Shown in pieces: positions 12,501 to 26,000 of a stretch of 64,000 bases of DNA (the stretch's first letter is position 1; every line of letters begins with the position of its first letter). The notes under the pieces were generated by a model. It saw only the letters and a program-made list of their open reading frames with translations, did no database searches and was not told the DNA's origin. Source of the stretch: Lichenostomus cassidix (taxonomy: Eukaryota > Chordata > Aves > Passeriformes > Meliphagidae); assembly GCA_008360975.2 (NCBI GenBank), contig CM039182.1, positions 27,066,324 through 27,130,323 of the forward strand. The letters are read 5' to 3'. The position numbers and the translations under genes were made by a program.

Positions 12501-15500
12501 AGAGCAGATCCTGCCAACTCAAAGAGAATGGGACCAGATAAACATAGGATATTAGGACTAGAAGATGAAGTCTCCTAAATAACACATTCATATACTCCAG
12601 ACCAGTTAACAAAAGCATCTATACAGTGATTAAGGAAATACAATCTGAAATAAAAGCATTCTAATTTGGATGCTGTTAATGTTACACTAGATGTAGCAAT
12701 ATCAATACCACTGTGAGACTGTGGCAAATTTGTGATAAATGGGGAAAAAAAAAATCCCTAGAGTATTAGAATTAGACACTGGGACTAGAAAACCATCAGA
12801 AAATACAACATTTAAGAGATTTAGATAACTAGGTAAAATAGTAATGTGTGAACATCAAGATATTTTTTTCTTCCTCCTTTCTTTTTAAAAAAATAATAAA
12901 CATATTTTGAGAGGAAAACATGAGAATATAGCACTGTCATTGGACCATTTGTCTTCCGATTGCATTTCAAAGAGCACCAAAACAATCATTATTTCTCCAT
13001 TATTTTTAATGGGACTTTTAAGCCTTATAAAAGAATACCACTTCTGAATGCAAACTGAAAACACAAAGTACAATAAAGACTGCTGGCTGATGCAGAGAAA
13101 AGCACAAAGAAAAGGTTTTTTTCCTAAGAACATTTATTTATAACAAAAAAAAAAAAAGTGTATGAAATTGAACAGGTAACAGCAGAGTTTTCTGTTTAAA
13201 CATTGTCATATGTGGGTTCATCACCTATGAAGTTTAACTTCATAAACCAACCTCAAATGTTTGTGGATTCATAGTTAATTTAAACAGGGCTTATGATTTT
13301 TCAAAAGATCTTCTACTTTATCTTTTACAAACTCAATATACAGAAAATAGTTTCAAATTGACAAATTGCTCTGCTATTAATAGATCAAAAATAAACCTTT
13401 ATTGGCTCTTATCTGGAAAATAGTACTGATTGATTTGTCTCATTCACCTACTTTTTAAGAAAATGATAAAAAACAAACTAGAAGAAACCTGAATTATATG
13501 TAATTGTATTCAAAGCGACATAAAACAAAGAATTGAGGCATAAATATTGTTTATCTTCTGAAGTGAGTAATAGTAAATCTATTAGAAATTCTCAGTTTTC
13601 AGACCAAAACAGTGATGTTACGCTGATATACAGGCCTTGGGATGTCTCAAATGGCAGCAGTAAAAGAAACAGTTCGGAGGTGGGAACAGCTTAAAATTTC
13701 TAGTCTACAGTAAGAGAAGTAAGATAAGCAGACAGGTTCATAGGAAGCATATTTTCATAAATATTTTCATAGCATTATTTTAAACATTGTAAAAAATACT
13801 GATTTTTTTTTAAGTCAATAGGTAGAATCAAAGTTTTAAAAAATAGTGTAATTTCAGCAGGGAAGTATTTCCTTGAATTACCCATTTGCACCTACCATAT
13901 GCTTTTGCTTTCCATAAAACTATCATCAACAATATTTTCTGGCAAGCAACTTGGCTCACATTTTCTTTCCCTCCTGAAAAGAAAAACCATACCTTTATGT
14001 TTCAGTTTATTACAGAAGCTGCCCAAATGTTCTCCTCTGAGTACACATGTAATGCTCACAAAGAAAACAACCTTGATGAAAACTATGTATTATGTATGAC
14101 AGTGGTTCTGCTTTGGAGCTGAGCTGGGATATTTTTCCCATAGTTCTGAGGGAACTATTGGCAGAGGTAGTTCTTCCCAGATGGGACAACACTACAGCTG
14201 TCCTTTTCAAAATGGGAAAGCTTTTGATCCACTTCTAAGATATCAACTGGCCCCAGTCTCATTTCCCTTCTGTCCTATTACTCTTCAGTGAGCTGCATAA
14301 ATAGACATTTTAAAGACAATTAGTAGGATTGTTTCTCAGCCTTTTCAACTTTCTTTGTGAAACACACTTCAGCATTAAAGATTCCCTGTAGAGGTTCAGA
14401 ACACAGAGGTATAGGCATGTGTAAAATAGATTATTTCCATTTGAATTAATTATGAACAAAAACTTATGAGCAAACTCAGACAGATTAGTTAACTGGACAG
14501 CAACTTCTAGTATTTTGACTGTTAAGTCCTACCTGCTGTGATGGGATCCTTATTAGAGCTATATTTTCACAGAAAAAGCATCCCAATTCACACGACTCCT
14601 ATGGCAGTGATTCATCATGCAAGCTGCTGCCTCATGCTTGAACGTTATTATTGACAGTGGCTGATATTCCAGAGTGTCAGCAAAAGCTTTAAAAAAAACC
14701 AAGCTACTGCTAATGTTCAGCATGTAATGCTCTCAGTGATGGAGAGCAGCTCTGCATCACGAGCTTGGCGGTACCACTGACTCTGACCTGCACCCTCCAG
14801 GCCCAGGCGCTCACAGGTTTTATGATCGGATTGGTCTCTGACCCAGATACTCTACTGATTATTGAAGCTTTCACTTGGCAGGAGTAACTCTGACCTACTG
14901 TGCTAATAATTTTGCTGATGGGAACTAATTAAATACCAGACAGTCTACACACTCTCTTTAACCTAGCTGTTAACAAGCTTGTAATGAAACTTCAATCAAG
15001 TCACACTGTGCCCTGGGTAAATAAGCATGGACACGCACGTGTGTTGGCATACTGGAATGATGACTCCAGTCCTATGGAATGAGTGAAGGTAAAATGAAAA
15101 CGTGCTAAAGCACAGACTAAAGTGCCCTGTGTTTATGTATGTCTCATCATTGACCAAGATATGGGTAAGAATTGAAAGTGGCTGCATTTCTACCTCTAGG
15201 GTACTTCATACAGGTCAATTTAGGACAATCCCAAGGGGATTTGAATCTCGTAACTATGTACATATAGCCCTTTTCTGCATTAGTGCATCAGTGCTATGAG
15301 AAATGCACACTGAACTTTACCTAATTAAGTACAAAAAAATTTTATTACACTACCTCAATGATTTGAAGTAATTTGATATTCCATAATTATTGTTCAAACA
15401 GACTACCATCTAAAGACATTAGAAAATTGCATGCCTAGAGTGAAGAGTTACACATACAGTCACGTTAGAACAGACTTGGTCACTTAGATGATTCTGAAAC

Positions 15501-15644
15501 AATGTTTGTATCTATTTAAATGTTTGTGCACTGTACTAATCCTCAGAATTCACAACAGCCATGGTTAAGACACAGAACAGAACTAAATCTAACTAACAAA
15601 AAATTATCTCCAAATGCTTCAGGTTGAAACACAAAAATAAAATT

Positions 15645-15662
15645 AAAAAAAAAAAAAAAAAA
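15645..15662. repeat. Poly(A) run of 18
   Basis: Uninterrupted A18 on plus. I saw no retroposed gene or SINE body next to it. Confidence 0.9.
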
Positions 15663-17116
15663 GGAGTTGAGGGGGAATTATCATACATGGCAAAAAAATC
15701 TCAACATACTATTTAATACTCTAAGAAGGCAGGAAATTCCTGTGCACTCTGAACACATCACAAGTAATGGACCAATGTGACCAGGTTAACAGAGCAAGCA
15801 GGAGATAAAAAAATCACTGTGATAATCTCTTGTTAAAACACTCCAAGATTCAGAATAACCAAACAGAAAATTATCTCTGTAGATTAGATCAATAAATGTT
15901 GAAGAAAAGCATGCAGATTGATTGTTCTTCATTTCTCTTTGAAGATTTTGAGCTTCAGCATAGAAGTGGTAGTTAATGCCATTTGAATGAGGCCAAGTTC
16001 TGCAATAGCAGAAACTGTTCAGAAAATAGCCAATATAAATTAACCTATGTATCACATTTTAACTGATCAATATCTACAAATTTTCACTGAAGATAGGGGC
16101 ATCTGGTTCTATGAAATATTAACTACCTATAAACAAACTTCATGATATAACCAAAAAATTAGACATCTTCTGTTAAAATTGAAGTCAAATCTAAAACTTG
16201 TATTTTGTTCTGTCTAAGTTATAAACTGACAGCCTGGGTGACACTCTTTGAAGTCTTCTATGACACTGATTTTCCTCCACCAGACTCACTTACACTGGAC
16301 TTAAACACTTGGCTATGCCATATACTTTTACCTCTGAAAAGAGCACTAAATTTAAGCAATCTTAAATCAGGCTCTTTGACCTTTTCTGTTTACTAGTGTC
16401 CACTCAACCTTTTCAGGATGAATGGTAGATATCTTTGTCCAAGACATTTTATGCAGCAATCACAGCACTTCCTCTAAGTTAGATAAATTAGGCGGTCACT
16501 TCACAGGGAGAAAGGCCAACATCAATTGCAGCAAAGGTCACTCAGTTCAGTTATCATGTACTGTATTAAATTGTCATCAGATCTGAACAGCAATTTCATC
16601 AATAATCCATCCAGCTAGAATGGCTGTGAATGTTTGAAACCATCCACCCCTTCTGTGAGGGACAAAGAGCAGTCAGGAAACTCACATGGATCTGTAAGGC
16701 ACTGATACCAAAGGCCACACAATAAACCCCTGAAGGGAGGAAAGGTTCTCATCCACCAGTCTGGGGCAAAAGGAGATGAAACAGACACTAATAAGCTAAT
16801 GATGTACAGTACAGTCTCCCCACAGGTCTACCAATAACATCCTATCTGCTACTACTTGAGAGAACAAACTCTTTGCTTCAATCTTTTTGCCTCTCAAGAT
16901 TGTTTGAGTGCTCTTACAGTCACTCTGGGAATACCCTGCTCTTCCTAGCACTCCAAAGTCCCTGCTTAGTTCTGCTGATTCTGCTTTCACCAGAAAAACA
17001 CAATGGAAGAAATACTTAGAGGAAACTTTAAATAAATAAATACTAATGCTATCCAACCTCTGACACAGAAAACTGTTTTGTTATTTAGATCCAGTTACTA
17101 ACAAACTCCTAAATGT

Positions 17117-17142
17117 CAATAAAAGCCTCTTAGCTTTTATTG
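17117..17142. repeat. Perfect 10-bp hairpin
   Basis: CAATAAAAGC and GCTTTTATTG form an exact stem around the 6-nt loop CTCTTA. No U-run or other context suggests a function. Confidence 0.75.
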
Positions 17143-17842
17143 AAACCAAGCCTTTACATTGTTGAGAAAAGCATTATTTAATTATTTTAATGAAATTAAA
17201 CTAGTTCAGTAACTCTAAAATCGCAATAAATGTGAAGCGTTCAAGCATGAAAATTTTATGCAACCTAATCATTCATATTAAAAGGAAACAATACATGTAA
17301 CCTGACTCCATACAGAGGTTGGGGTTTGGTTTGCTTTTTTGAAAGAAATACAATTGATTACTTCTACTTGAGCAACTTTGCAAAAAACAACAGCCAAGTC
17401 TATGCATTTCCAAAATGTCAGACAACACTACGCTTTTGTTTTGCACATAAAGTTGCAAACTGCTAACTGAGAATACTCTTACTTTTAAACAATATCCATA
17501 CTTGGATGTCTTTCATATTTTCAAATAAATTGTAATCTAATTTTCAGACAATCCATCCTGAAAACAAATATGAAAGTGAATGCCTGAGCACTTACAGATG
17601 AAATCTATACAGTCTACTCAGGAATTTGCAAAGTAACAGCTGGTGCTACAGCTGTTACATTCAATCAGGGAAGACAAGCAATACCATATGGCGTGTTTTC
17701 CTAATGCAGTTCTAAACACTGAATATCCAAGATACTATACTTAGGGGGAAGAAAGAGTGAGCTGAAATGCAACCATTACTAATAATTAGTCCAATCCATC
17801 ACAAATAATTACCAAAATTATTTACCATTAATAAATCCTTAC

Positions 17843-17857
17843 CTAGGGAAGGTTGCC
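17843..17857 (-). other. Candidate 15-nt microexon or recursive splice site in intron 1
   Basis: On the gene strand a pyrimidine-rich acceptor (CCTTTCTTCTTGTTGTTTAG) is followed by 15 nt ending CTAG and then a GTAAGG donor. AG|GTAAGG preceded by CCTTCCCT also fits the recursive-splice-site pattern. The 15-nt length would keep the phase-1 frame. This is motif evidence only. Confidence 0.2.
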
Positions 17858-20800
17858 CTAAACAACAAGAAGAAAGGTTCATGTAAGCTTTTTATTTTTC
17901 ATCAAAGAATCACTTAATTACTTTTTTTCATCATGTAAAACAATTTTACTTCTAAATATCAGGAATAAATCTAAAAAATATCATTTGAAGTTGCACTTTC
18001 AAGTAGGGATAGCATCAAGAGCTCTGAAGAAAGATTACTTCAGGAATCAAAATCTATGACGATGACATTAAGGCTCATACTTGAAGGCATCAAAGTATTA
18101 AAAAGGAAAACACACATAGAAATACAGGTTTAATCAGGAAAATTTTAGTTTTTTTCCTGTTACCTAGAAACTTTGTTTCTAGCAAAAAACAAAATCTAAA
18201 CTTTAAAAAAATCTGTCAGGAAGAAAATTTTCTCTACACTTTGAGAGAAGAAGCCAGTTCTGGTTGACAGAGATATGTATTTATAGAGATCATGATTTTA
18301 TCTCTATATTTTGAAATGCAGTTATAACAACCTGTCACCAAATCCACTGAACTAATGGCAGAATACTCTGACACAAAGAGAACACGTTGTATGAAAACAA
18401 CATGCTGATAAAGTTGTATTAATAGTGCAGTGAGTTTTACTTATAACCAACCATTGTATTGACAGCTTTAACATATGTGCTTCTCAAAAAAGAGAGCAAA
18501 ACCCCACAAATCTCATTTGCAGTTGAGAATTTGGCATATATAAACAAATATTTTTAAAATATACTTTTGTGATGATGTAAACTCTTCAAAAATATGTATT
18601 TTAGACAGTTTGTTTCAAATGTTCAGAAAAATTCTAATAAAAGCAATAAAAATATTACATAATATGTAATTAAGTTAAAAACTCACATGAAAGAATTTCC
18701 TTATTTAATACATTTATTGCAAAATACAGATGTCTGTTTCTTTATTTGAAATATGTGCTCATCTGTTCTTAGACAAGGTTAGCTAGTTGATCTCCCTTTG
18801 AAAATTATGAAGGGCTTTTTTAAAAAGTGGAATAAAATTGCCTTTTTCATAAATGAGTATTTTAAAAACATGAAAATAATGCAAAATGTCAGCAGCATGG
18901 GCTGCATTTCACAGCAACATTTACTGTTTAAGAAGAGCACTCTTTATAGCAACTTCACGGAACAGGGTGAATCCATCTGCCCCAATATTAGTCCATAGCT
19001 AAGAATGAAACAACAGATAAACTCCAAACTTTCAGCCTGAGTTTACTGATTAAAGATCAAGGCTAAGACCATCTGCAGAGTTACAATAATCTGTCAGGAT
19101 GTCAGAAATCGTGACACTGGGAAACAGACAGCAAAGATCCTTCAGCGCTGAAAACTACATTAAGTAACTATGTAGCATCACTAGAACGATATAGACATTT
19201 CTAAGAGGCTACTTATAATCACCACCAAGTATTCAGGAATACTGTACAAACACAGAAGCACCATATTATGCTTGTGAAATGTGTTCTTACAAGCATGTGA
19301 GTAATAATAAAATAGACTAATAATATGCAAAGAAACTCTTAATTGCACTGGGCAGAGAATAAATATTACATTTCAAAATGCCTTACCCAATTTCCTGTTT
19401 GCAAACAAACTATAAAATTATCTTGTTAGCTAGTTTGAATAGTTGGATGGCACTGAAACTGCAGGCAGTCCTAGAGCTGAAAGAATGCTTATACATTCAT
19501 TATGTGCCTGCAGTAGAAAGATTGTTTACCTTCCGAAATCGTACTGAAAAGCTACATAAGGATACTAAATGAGAAAAATAAAATCATCATAATATTTCAC
19601 AAAAACAAAGACTGAACAAAATTATCAAAAAATAATGACTTAATTACTAATTCATCAAAAGGCATTGCACAAGCATGACCTTTAAAATTAAAATGGGTGT
19701 TGCTTTTGTGCTGCTGGGATCAATTTCTGTATCTTTACCAGCACTGCAGATTGATGTATTATTATCAAGACAGATAAAAGCAAAAGTTTGGAACCACAGT
19801 GAACTGCCTGTCTAATAAATGGCTACCATGAAGTAAATTTCAGTTTGAAAGCTTTTCCATTACAAAGGTTTATAAACAATATGTTCTCATTTTGAAACTC
19901 TTCTTGAAACCAGTTATTTTTAAACACACATAACATTCCCTGCTTCGAAAATGGAATAACTGTGAAAAGCATATTGAAATACAAAATCATTGCCAACAGC
20001 CAAGCCAAGGATACTCATCTACCAGATTTCAAAATGACAGGCATTATCCTTGAAAAGTTTACCGTACAGAGATTTCTTTGTTACTGCAAGGAGCAAATTC
20101 CTTTTTACCTATACTGCATTGAAATTTGATTTTTTTTTCCACGAAACCAAAGCACCTTGGAGATGGTAAGAACCACATGAGCAAGTAGTATTTTTGCTTA
20201 CTTCCATTCCATAGAACACTTTTGTTCGTAGAAGCAAAAAGGAGACAGAAATGGGCTGTGCATAACAGAACAACTAAAGACAGAACAACTGTGCAGAACA
20301 ACTAAATAAGATCTTGAACCATCAACTACAAATGTATAGTAACTGTAATAATTAACAAAAATCTACATTAACACTTCCCCATCACCCAAAAAATACATCT
20401 TTCATTAAAACTGAAAAATTAAAGGCTCCTAGACTATCTTAGGTTAATCTAAAACTCATGTATCTTTGTTCTTACCAGGTCTGCTTGATAAAGCTACATA
20501 GGCATTATGCTCAGAATAAATTCCAACAGGCACCCATGTTTCTGAAGGGTAAGGGAGTAACCTTTTTTAAAAATTCTTCCAAACCAAGAGGAAACAAAGT
20601 GTCACATAACTCAATTTCATCTTCTACTCCCCACTCCTTCTAATTCAAGGATTAGGTATTATTCCTTAGCTAAAGCATATAGGCTAATCTACCTAACATT
20701 TAAGAACTTCCCGAAAAGGAAATAAGATCAAGACACACCTTACAGCTTTTTTATTTTTAAGTAGATTTTAACAGGGTCGTTTAAACACAAGACAATTAGC

Positions 20801-22180
20801 ACTGGGAATTCTGCTTGAATGGACATTGTGTCAGCAACAAAAACATGTTTTTTTAAATAAAACGGAAAAGAAAATTAAAGTGAAGTGCATGAGCTTCTGA
20901 AAAGCTCAGTGTAATTCCAACAAGACAGAAGAAATTTTAAGGGTGCCTCCATGATGGGGAAAGCCCTATCATGGTAAACTCTACTAAAATTTAACTCATG
21001 TAACAAAGGAAGTCTCAGTGTATTGAGCTGCACAGAGAAAGTAATATGTACTTTGTAAAGAAGCAAGATGAATTTTTATGAAAAATATCTAAAACTAAAA
21101 GCAAAAAAACCCATCTAGGAATGCCTCATGGAGACCATTTCCTCCTTTACTATTCAATAAAAATGATGAGCACTTGCAGTGTTACCTTGAGACATGACAA
21201 TAAATTCACAGGAACTGAATGCATATAAGGTTGAACCCAAAAATTTTATCTTCCCAGTAGAGAAATCAAACAGATGTACACTGTTATTACAACAGTTAGT
21301 TAGCTGAACTAAGCTTCCTGCTAGAAAGATTCAGATTTACCTCACTCTTGACCACGATGAAAAGGAAAAAAATCATAGTTATTGAATGAAATGGAATTAG
21401 GTAAAAAGCAAAAATTCCTGTTAAAATATTGTATAAATATGTGTCATATTTTGTTTATTAAGCTTACACTAGAAGTTTCTCACTTTCTTATGAAGTGAGG
21501 AAAAAGCTGTGAACTCTCAATGTCATATACTGGATGATATCATGAGTATTACATGTGACAAGGTGGCTCATAGCCTGGGAAGTAGAGCACAGCAAACCAC
21601 TGACAGCTTTATCAATTTCCTTATCTAGCATTCCAGGTTATCTTTGAGGCCGCAGGCTCTAAAGAACAGCAGCTTTCTGAAGCACCAAATGTCTCTAAGG
21701 AGTGCAGCAGAAGATTAAAATCCAGTTTTGCATCACCATCATGACGTGCCTGATATTCAGGGCTTGTAACTTATCCAGATCTAGAATATCATTGACAAAA
21801 GTACTCAACTGGTTCAGGCTTTCTCTTCTAAATTAAATTCATGTTGGATAAAAATTTTTAGATGTTGACAGCATGAGATAAATAAGACCACCTTTGTGGA
21901 TCCTCTTTCTCTTTGGAAGTGCATTAACACAACATGACAAAAAGGATGAACCACTATTTTGTGATGCAGGTAGAGGCCTATGGCAGTAAAAGCATGTTCC
22001 TTCTCCAGAACACTGAGCAGTTATCACACAGGCAGCTAAAACAGACCCAGGTCACAGGGACAAACATCTCATACACAGCACCCATTAGCCCACTGAAACA
22101 AAAGAGGGGTAGGATATGGAAGTGCTAATACAAGCCATGTGAGAAACTGGGATGAGGACCTAAAAACTATCATTTGTACC

Positions 22181-22194
22181 AAAAAAAAAAAAAA
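22181..22194. repeat. Poly(A) run of 14
   Basis: Uninterrupted A14 without a recognisable retroposon upstream. Confidence 0.85.
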
Positions 22195-22986
22195 TCATAG
22201 ATGATACATTTGAAAACTCAGTAAAATCTCTGTATTATACAAAAACTTACTGTGTTTTAAAGAACTAGTCTAAATGTTTCATTTCTCATCTATCTGAACT
22301 TCACATGGACTTCAATATATTTAAGAAAACAATGCATATCATATGAAACTGATGGCAACTTAGACATCAAAAGAAAATGTCCACAATGTGGTTTTGTGTG
22401 TTTTCTGTTTGTGTGTTATTTTTGTTCTTCTTTGTCGTTGTGGTGCATTAAAAAGAAAAAAGGTTCTTCATGAAAAAACTTGTATGTGCTTCATAATTTT
22501 ATTAAATAAGTGATTAGGAGTCAACTCAGTGACTGGAAAGTGTATGTATTAGGCCAATGATCACATTTCAGAAGGAAGTAATTCTCAACCTGAGGTTAGA
22601 AGAAGTCACATTACACCAATTAGAGTAACCATTATGTAAATGGCAGATCCTGTGCTGCTTGGCACAACACTAGCCAGTGGATTTATCAGGAAAGATTAGA
22701 ATTCACGAAGAACAGTTCAGCTAAGTGATAGCTGAGGGGCATGACAACTGACAAATACTCTACTTGAGTAATCTAGCCATGAAGGTAAAAAGGATTACAG
22801 AAAAAAAGCAAATTAGCTATAGAGTGACCTACAGACAATCTTGTAGTCTTACTATTAGGGTGAGAGAAACTACTCCTTAAAATATCTACAATAAATGTAA
22901 AGCAGAAATTGGGAAAGACATGGCAGTTTGGGAAGAAAGAAGAGAGAAGGGGTTAATTATTCAGCCTTATTAAAATTTTCATCAGA

Positions 22987-23018
22987 AGCAGCAAACTATC
23001 ATAGCAGCAAACTATTAT
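22987..23018 (+). repeat. 16-bp tandem duplication
   Basis: AGCAGCAAACTATCAT is followed immediately by AGCAGCAAACTATTAT (15 of 16 identical). Confidence 0.85.
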
Positions 23019-26000
23019 AGCTTGGGCATTTTCTTTTTCATTAGAGTGCTTTTTAATATTGACATCCAACCAATTATGTTCAGACTAATTCCCAGAATGC
23101 TGTGAGACTGTAGCTACTTTCAGAAGTTTTTCCACATTAATGAACTGTATTATTTTTTCATTAGAAGCTCCAGTGTGCTCTGAAACATACAAAGTGGGGA
23201 ACAGAAAACCTCCCTGAAAAGAACATACTCTCCAAAAAGTCTTTGGCTTTCTTAATGAGTTTCCATCTTTAGGGAGCCTTCTTCATCTTTATTTTAAAAA
23301 TTCAAAACCAAAAGCAGCACTTCTACTTCAAGTGGACTCCTCCTTCATAACTGACTGCACCAAATTATGTGAACTCCTTGCCTCTTAGCTCCAGACATAG
23401 GTGATGTGATAGAACACAAAAGATTTCTATATTCTTTTATTTGACATTCTATCTTTTATGCTCTACACTCCAATTTATATATTTGGGGTTGTTTCATTGT
23501 TTTTTCCAGATATGCCTGGCTAGATAGATCTACATTAACAACATTCTGTAGATTTAATAAGCCTTAGCTAATGATAGCTTGTTTCTTTTGCACACAGTTT
23601 CAATGAAAAAAACCAGTTAACAAAAAGGCATTGTATTATCTGATTCATTACATAGAAAGCAGGGCATCTTTTTTATGGCTTCTTAATATATTTTGTCTTT
23701 TCTTTCCAAAATAACTCTCTCTGGTAACATTTGCATAAAATGTGAAGAATATCTGTCCTAAAAGGAAGAGAAATTGCAACACTGAATTGCATTAGCAACT
23801 AATATAGGCATGACAAGACTAAAAACTCATTCTTTGCTCTTCCTTTTAATATGTTCTCTTTAATTAAATTTGCACCTTTTCTTCATCTCAAGTTTTCCTT
23901 AAATCCACATTTTGTTAATAAACACCTGCCTCTAGTGGTGCTACTTATCACTCTCAGTGGACTATATACAGACTGTATTCCACACATAGCTTAATAATAA
24001 ACTTTCTGGATAAGTGTGTCACTGTCAGAAAAACAACATATTTACAAAGATATGGGTTTATATACTGAAGATCATCTTTAATTTACTAAAACAACAAGTT
24101 CAGAAGGCACATACACCACCTTTGTAAAAGACACATAACCTACTTTATAAGAAATTATCTATCATCTTTCTTGAAATTACTTAAGCCCAATAATAATATC
24201 TATACATGAACAGTAACAATATGCCATTACCTCTGAGACACATGTTCACTGGTTTGTCTCTTTCTAATCTCATAATAATACTCTCATCAATATGAGGACA
24301 CCTATTTCTTAAATGAGAGAGATGAAGACATTATGTAAGCAACAGATTGTCATTTTGAGAGACTTTTTTCTGCATACATGGCAGTAATTTTTAGTTCACT
24401 GAATTGTCACTCAACTTCTAATCATCAATTTTCTTTTATATGTGAGGCTTCAGCAAAACATACCTACTTTGAAAACCTACTTCCTTCCAAAAGTAAAATA
24501 CTTACTACCCAATTTTTGGACCCTGATCCTGAAAGACTATTACTTTCCTGTTAGGAGAGAAACTAAGCAGCACACTATTAGAAGAAACTATGAAGCATGC
24601 AATCTAGAAAATTCAGTATTTTCAAGGGAAGAAATTTACTACATCACATCCTCAGAGCAGTAAAATTAACTTCTTGCAGAGTTAAGATAAGAAAAAGACA
24701 AAAGTGATACTATCTCAAAAAATAAGTTGTATTATAGTTCTATAACAAACCCACAATTTAGAGTTACTCCCATCACATGTAATTGGCAGTATATCTGGAA
24801 GAATAGCTCAAATCTGTACTATGACAGAAGAGCCAAGACTCAGTTATAATCAGTACATGTACTCATCATCTGGATTTCCTTTATAAAGCTTTTAGAGTAT
24901 ATTTAGCACAGAGAGGCAGAAAATAAAGTGCATATCACTAGTAAATATGTAAATCACCTATACAAATCTGTCATGCTATGCACTTTGTGGAGTTTCAGAG
25001 AACTCACGTTCTAACAGCACAGACCATAACATTCTCCTGCAGCTCCCTACAAAGATGTGAAGTTCAGCACATAAAATAATCTGAATTTCCTGGCTTTATG
25101 GTTCAGGTACCCAAACTACTCCCAAGGTGTTGACATTCATATATCAAGTTGAAATATGGAGAGCCATGAGTCATTCATCCACGTCAAGTTAAAGACTACA
25201 AATCTTCCTTTCATGCTCTGTCACTCTATCACTCTCCTTCCTCTACATTTCATTGTCTCCTGCATGGCACCTAGCACATCTTACAGGAACAAGTCAGTCT
25301 TTTCCAATGCTGCCATCTAAAAGATGCTGCAAATGTCATTTAGGATTGATTAAAACATATATATATATAAAAGCAAACAAAAAAAATTTCAATGACAGCC
25401 TTCAAAGTACGCCTCTTAAAAATAGCAGTCTCAGTAGCTGTGAAGGTGGAATTTCTAAAAAGAAGTAACTGGTATATAAAAAAAATACACTTTTCATTAC
25501 ATATGACCACAAATTCAAGCTGTGCCACTGTTCTAGTCAGGAAGAAGAAGACAACTTAAATAATCTATTATTTTATTTATTTTAAAGTAGTTTCCATTGG
25601 AACCATACAGCATTATTGAACAGTGTCTTCAATCACCACACACATATCCCACATGCAAGCATGCACACACAGCTACATGTATTGTTGGAAATATTGCATG
25701 GAAACTGCTTCCAGACTGATTCATTAGAAGAGTCATGTTAGTTTTAAAATGTCCATATCTGTTCATACAGGAACTTGCCCCTTCTTTCAATGTCAAAATC
25801 TATTTTAAATATTTGATTTCAACATGAAAAAAAAAACCTGCTGGTTGCTTGCTCCATGCTTTTCATGTTTGTATTCTCCACTCATGTTAGATTCCTTTCT
25901 CTCAAGTGTTCCAGTCTTCTCCACTACATCCATTTTTGCTTGCGTATGGCAAGTACTGCAAGTGTGCTAAAGCATTGGTTGCTTGGGTACTGTCTAATAA

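Noticed and set aside
15645..15662. A18 run considered as the tail of a processed pseudogene or SINE
   Set aside because: Upstream sequence shows no open frame, tRNA-like promoter boxes or flanking direct repeats.
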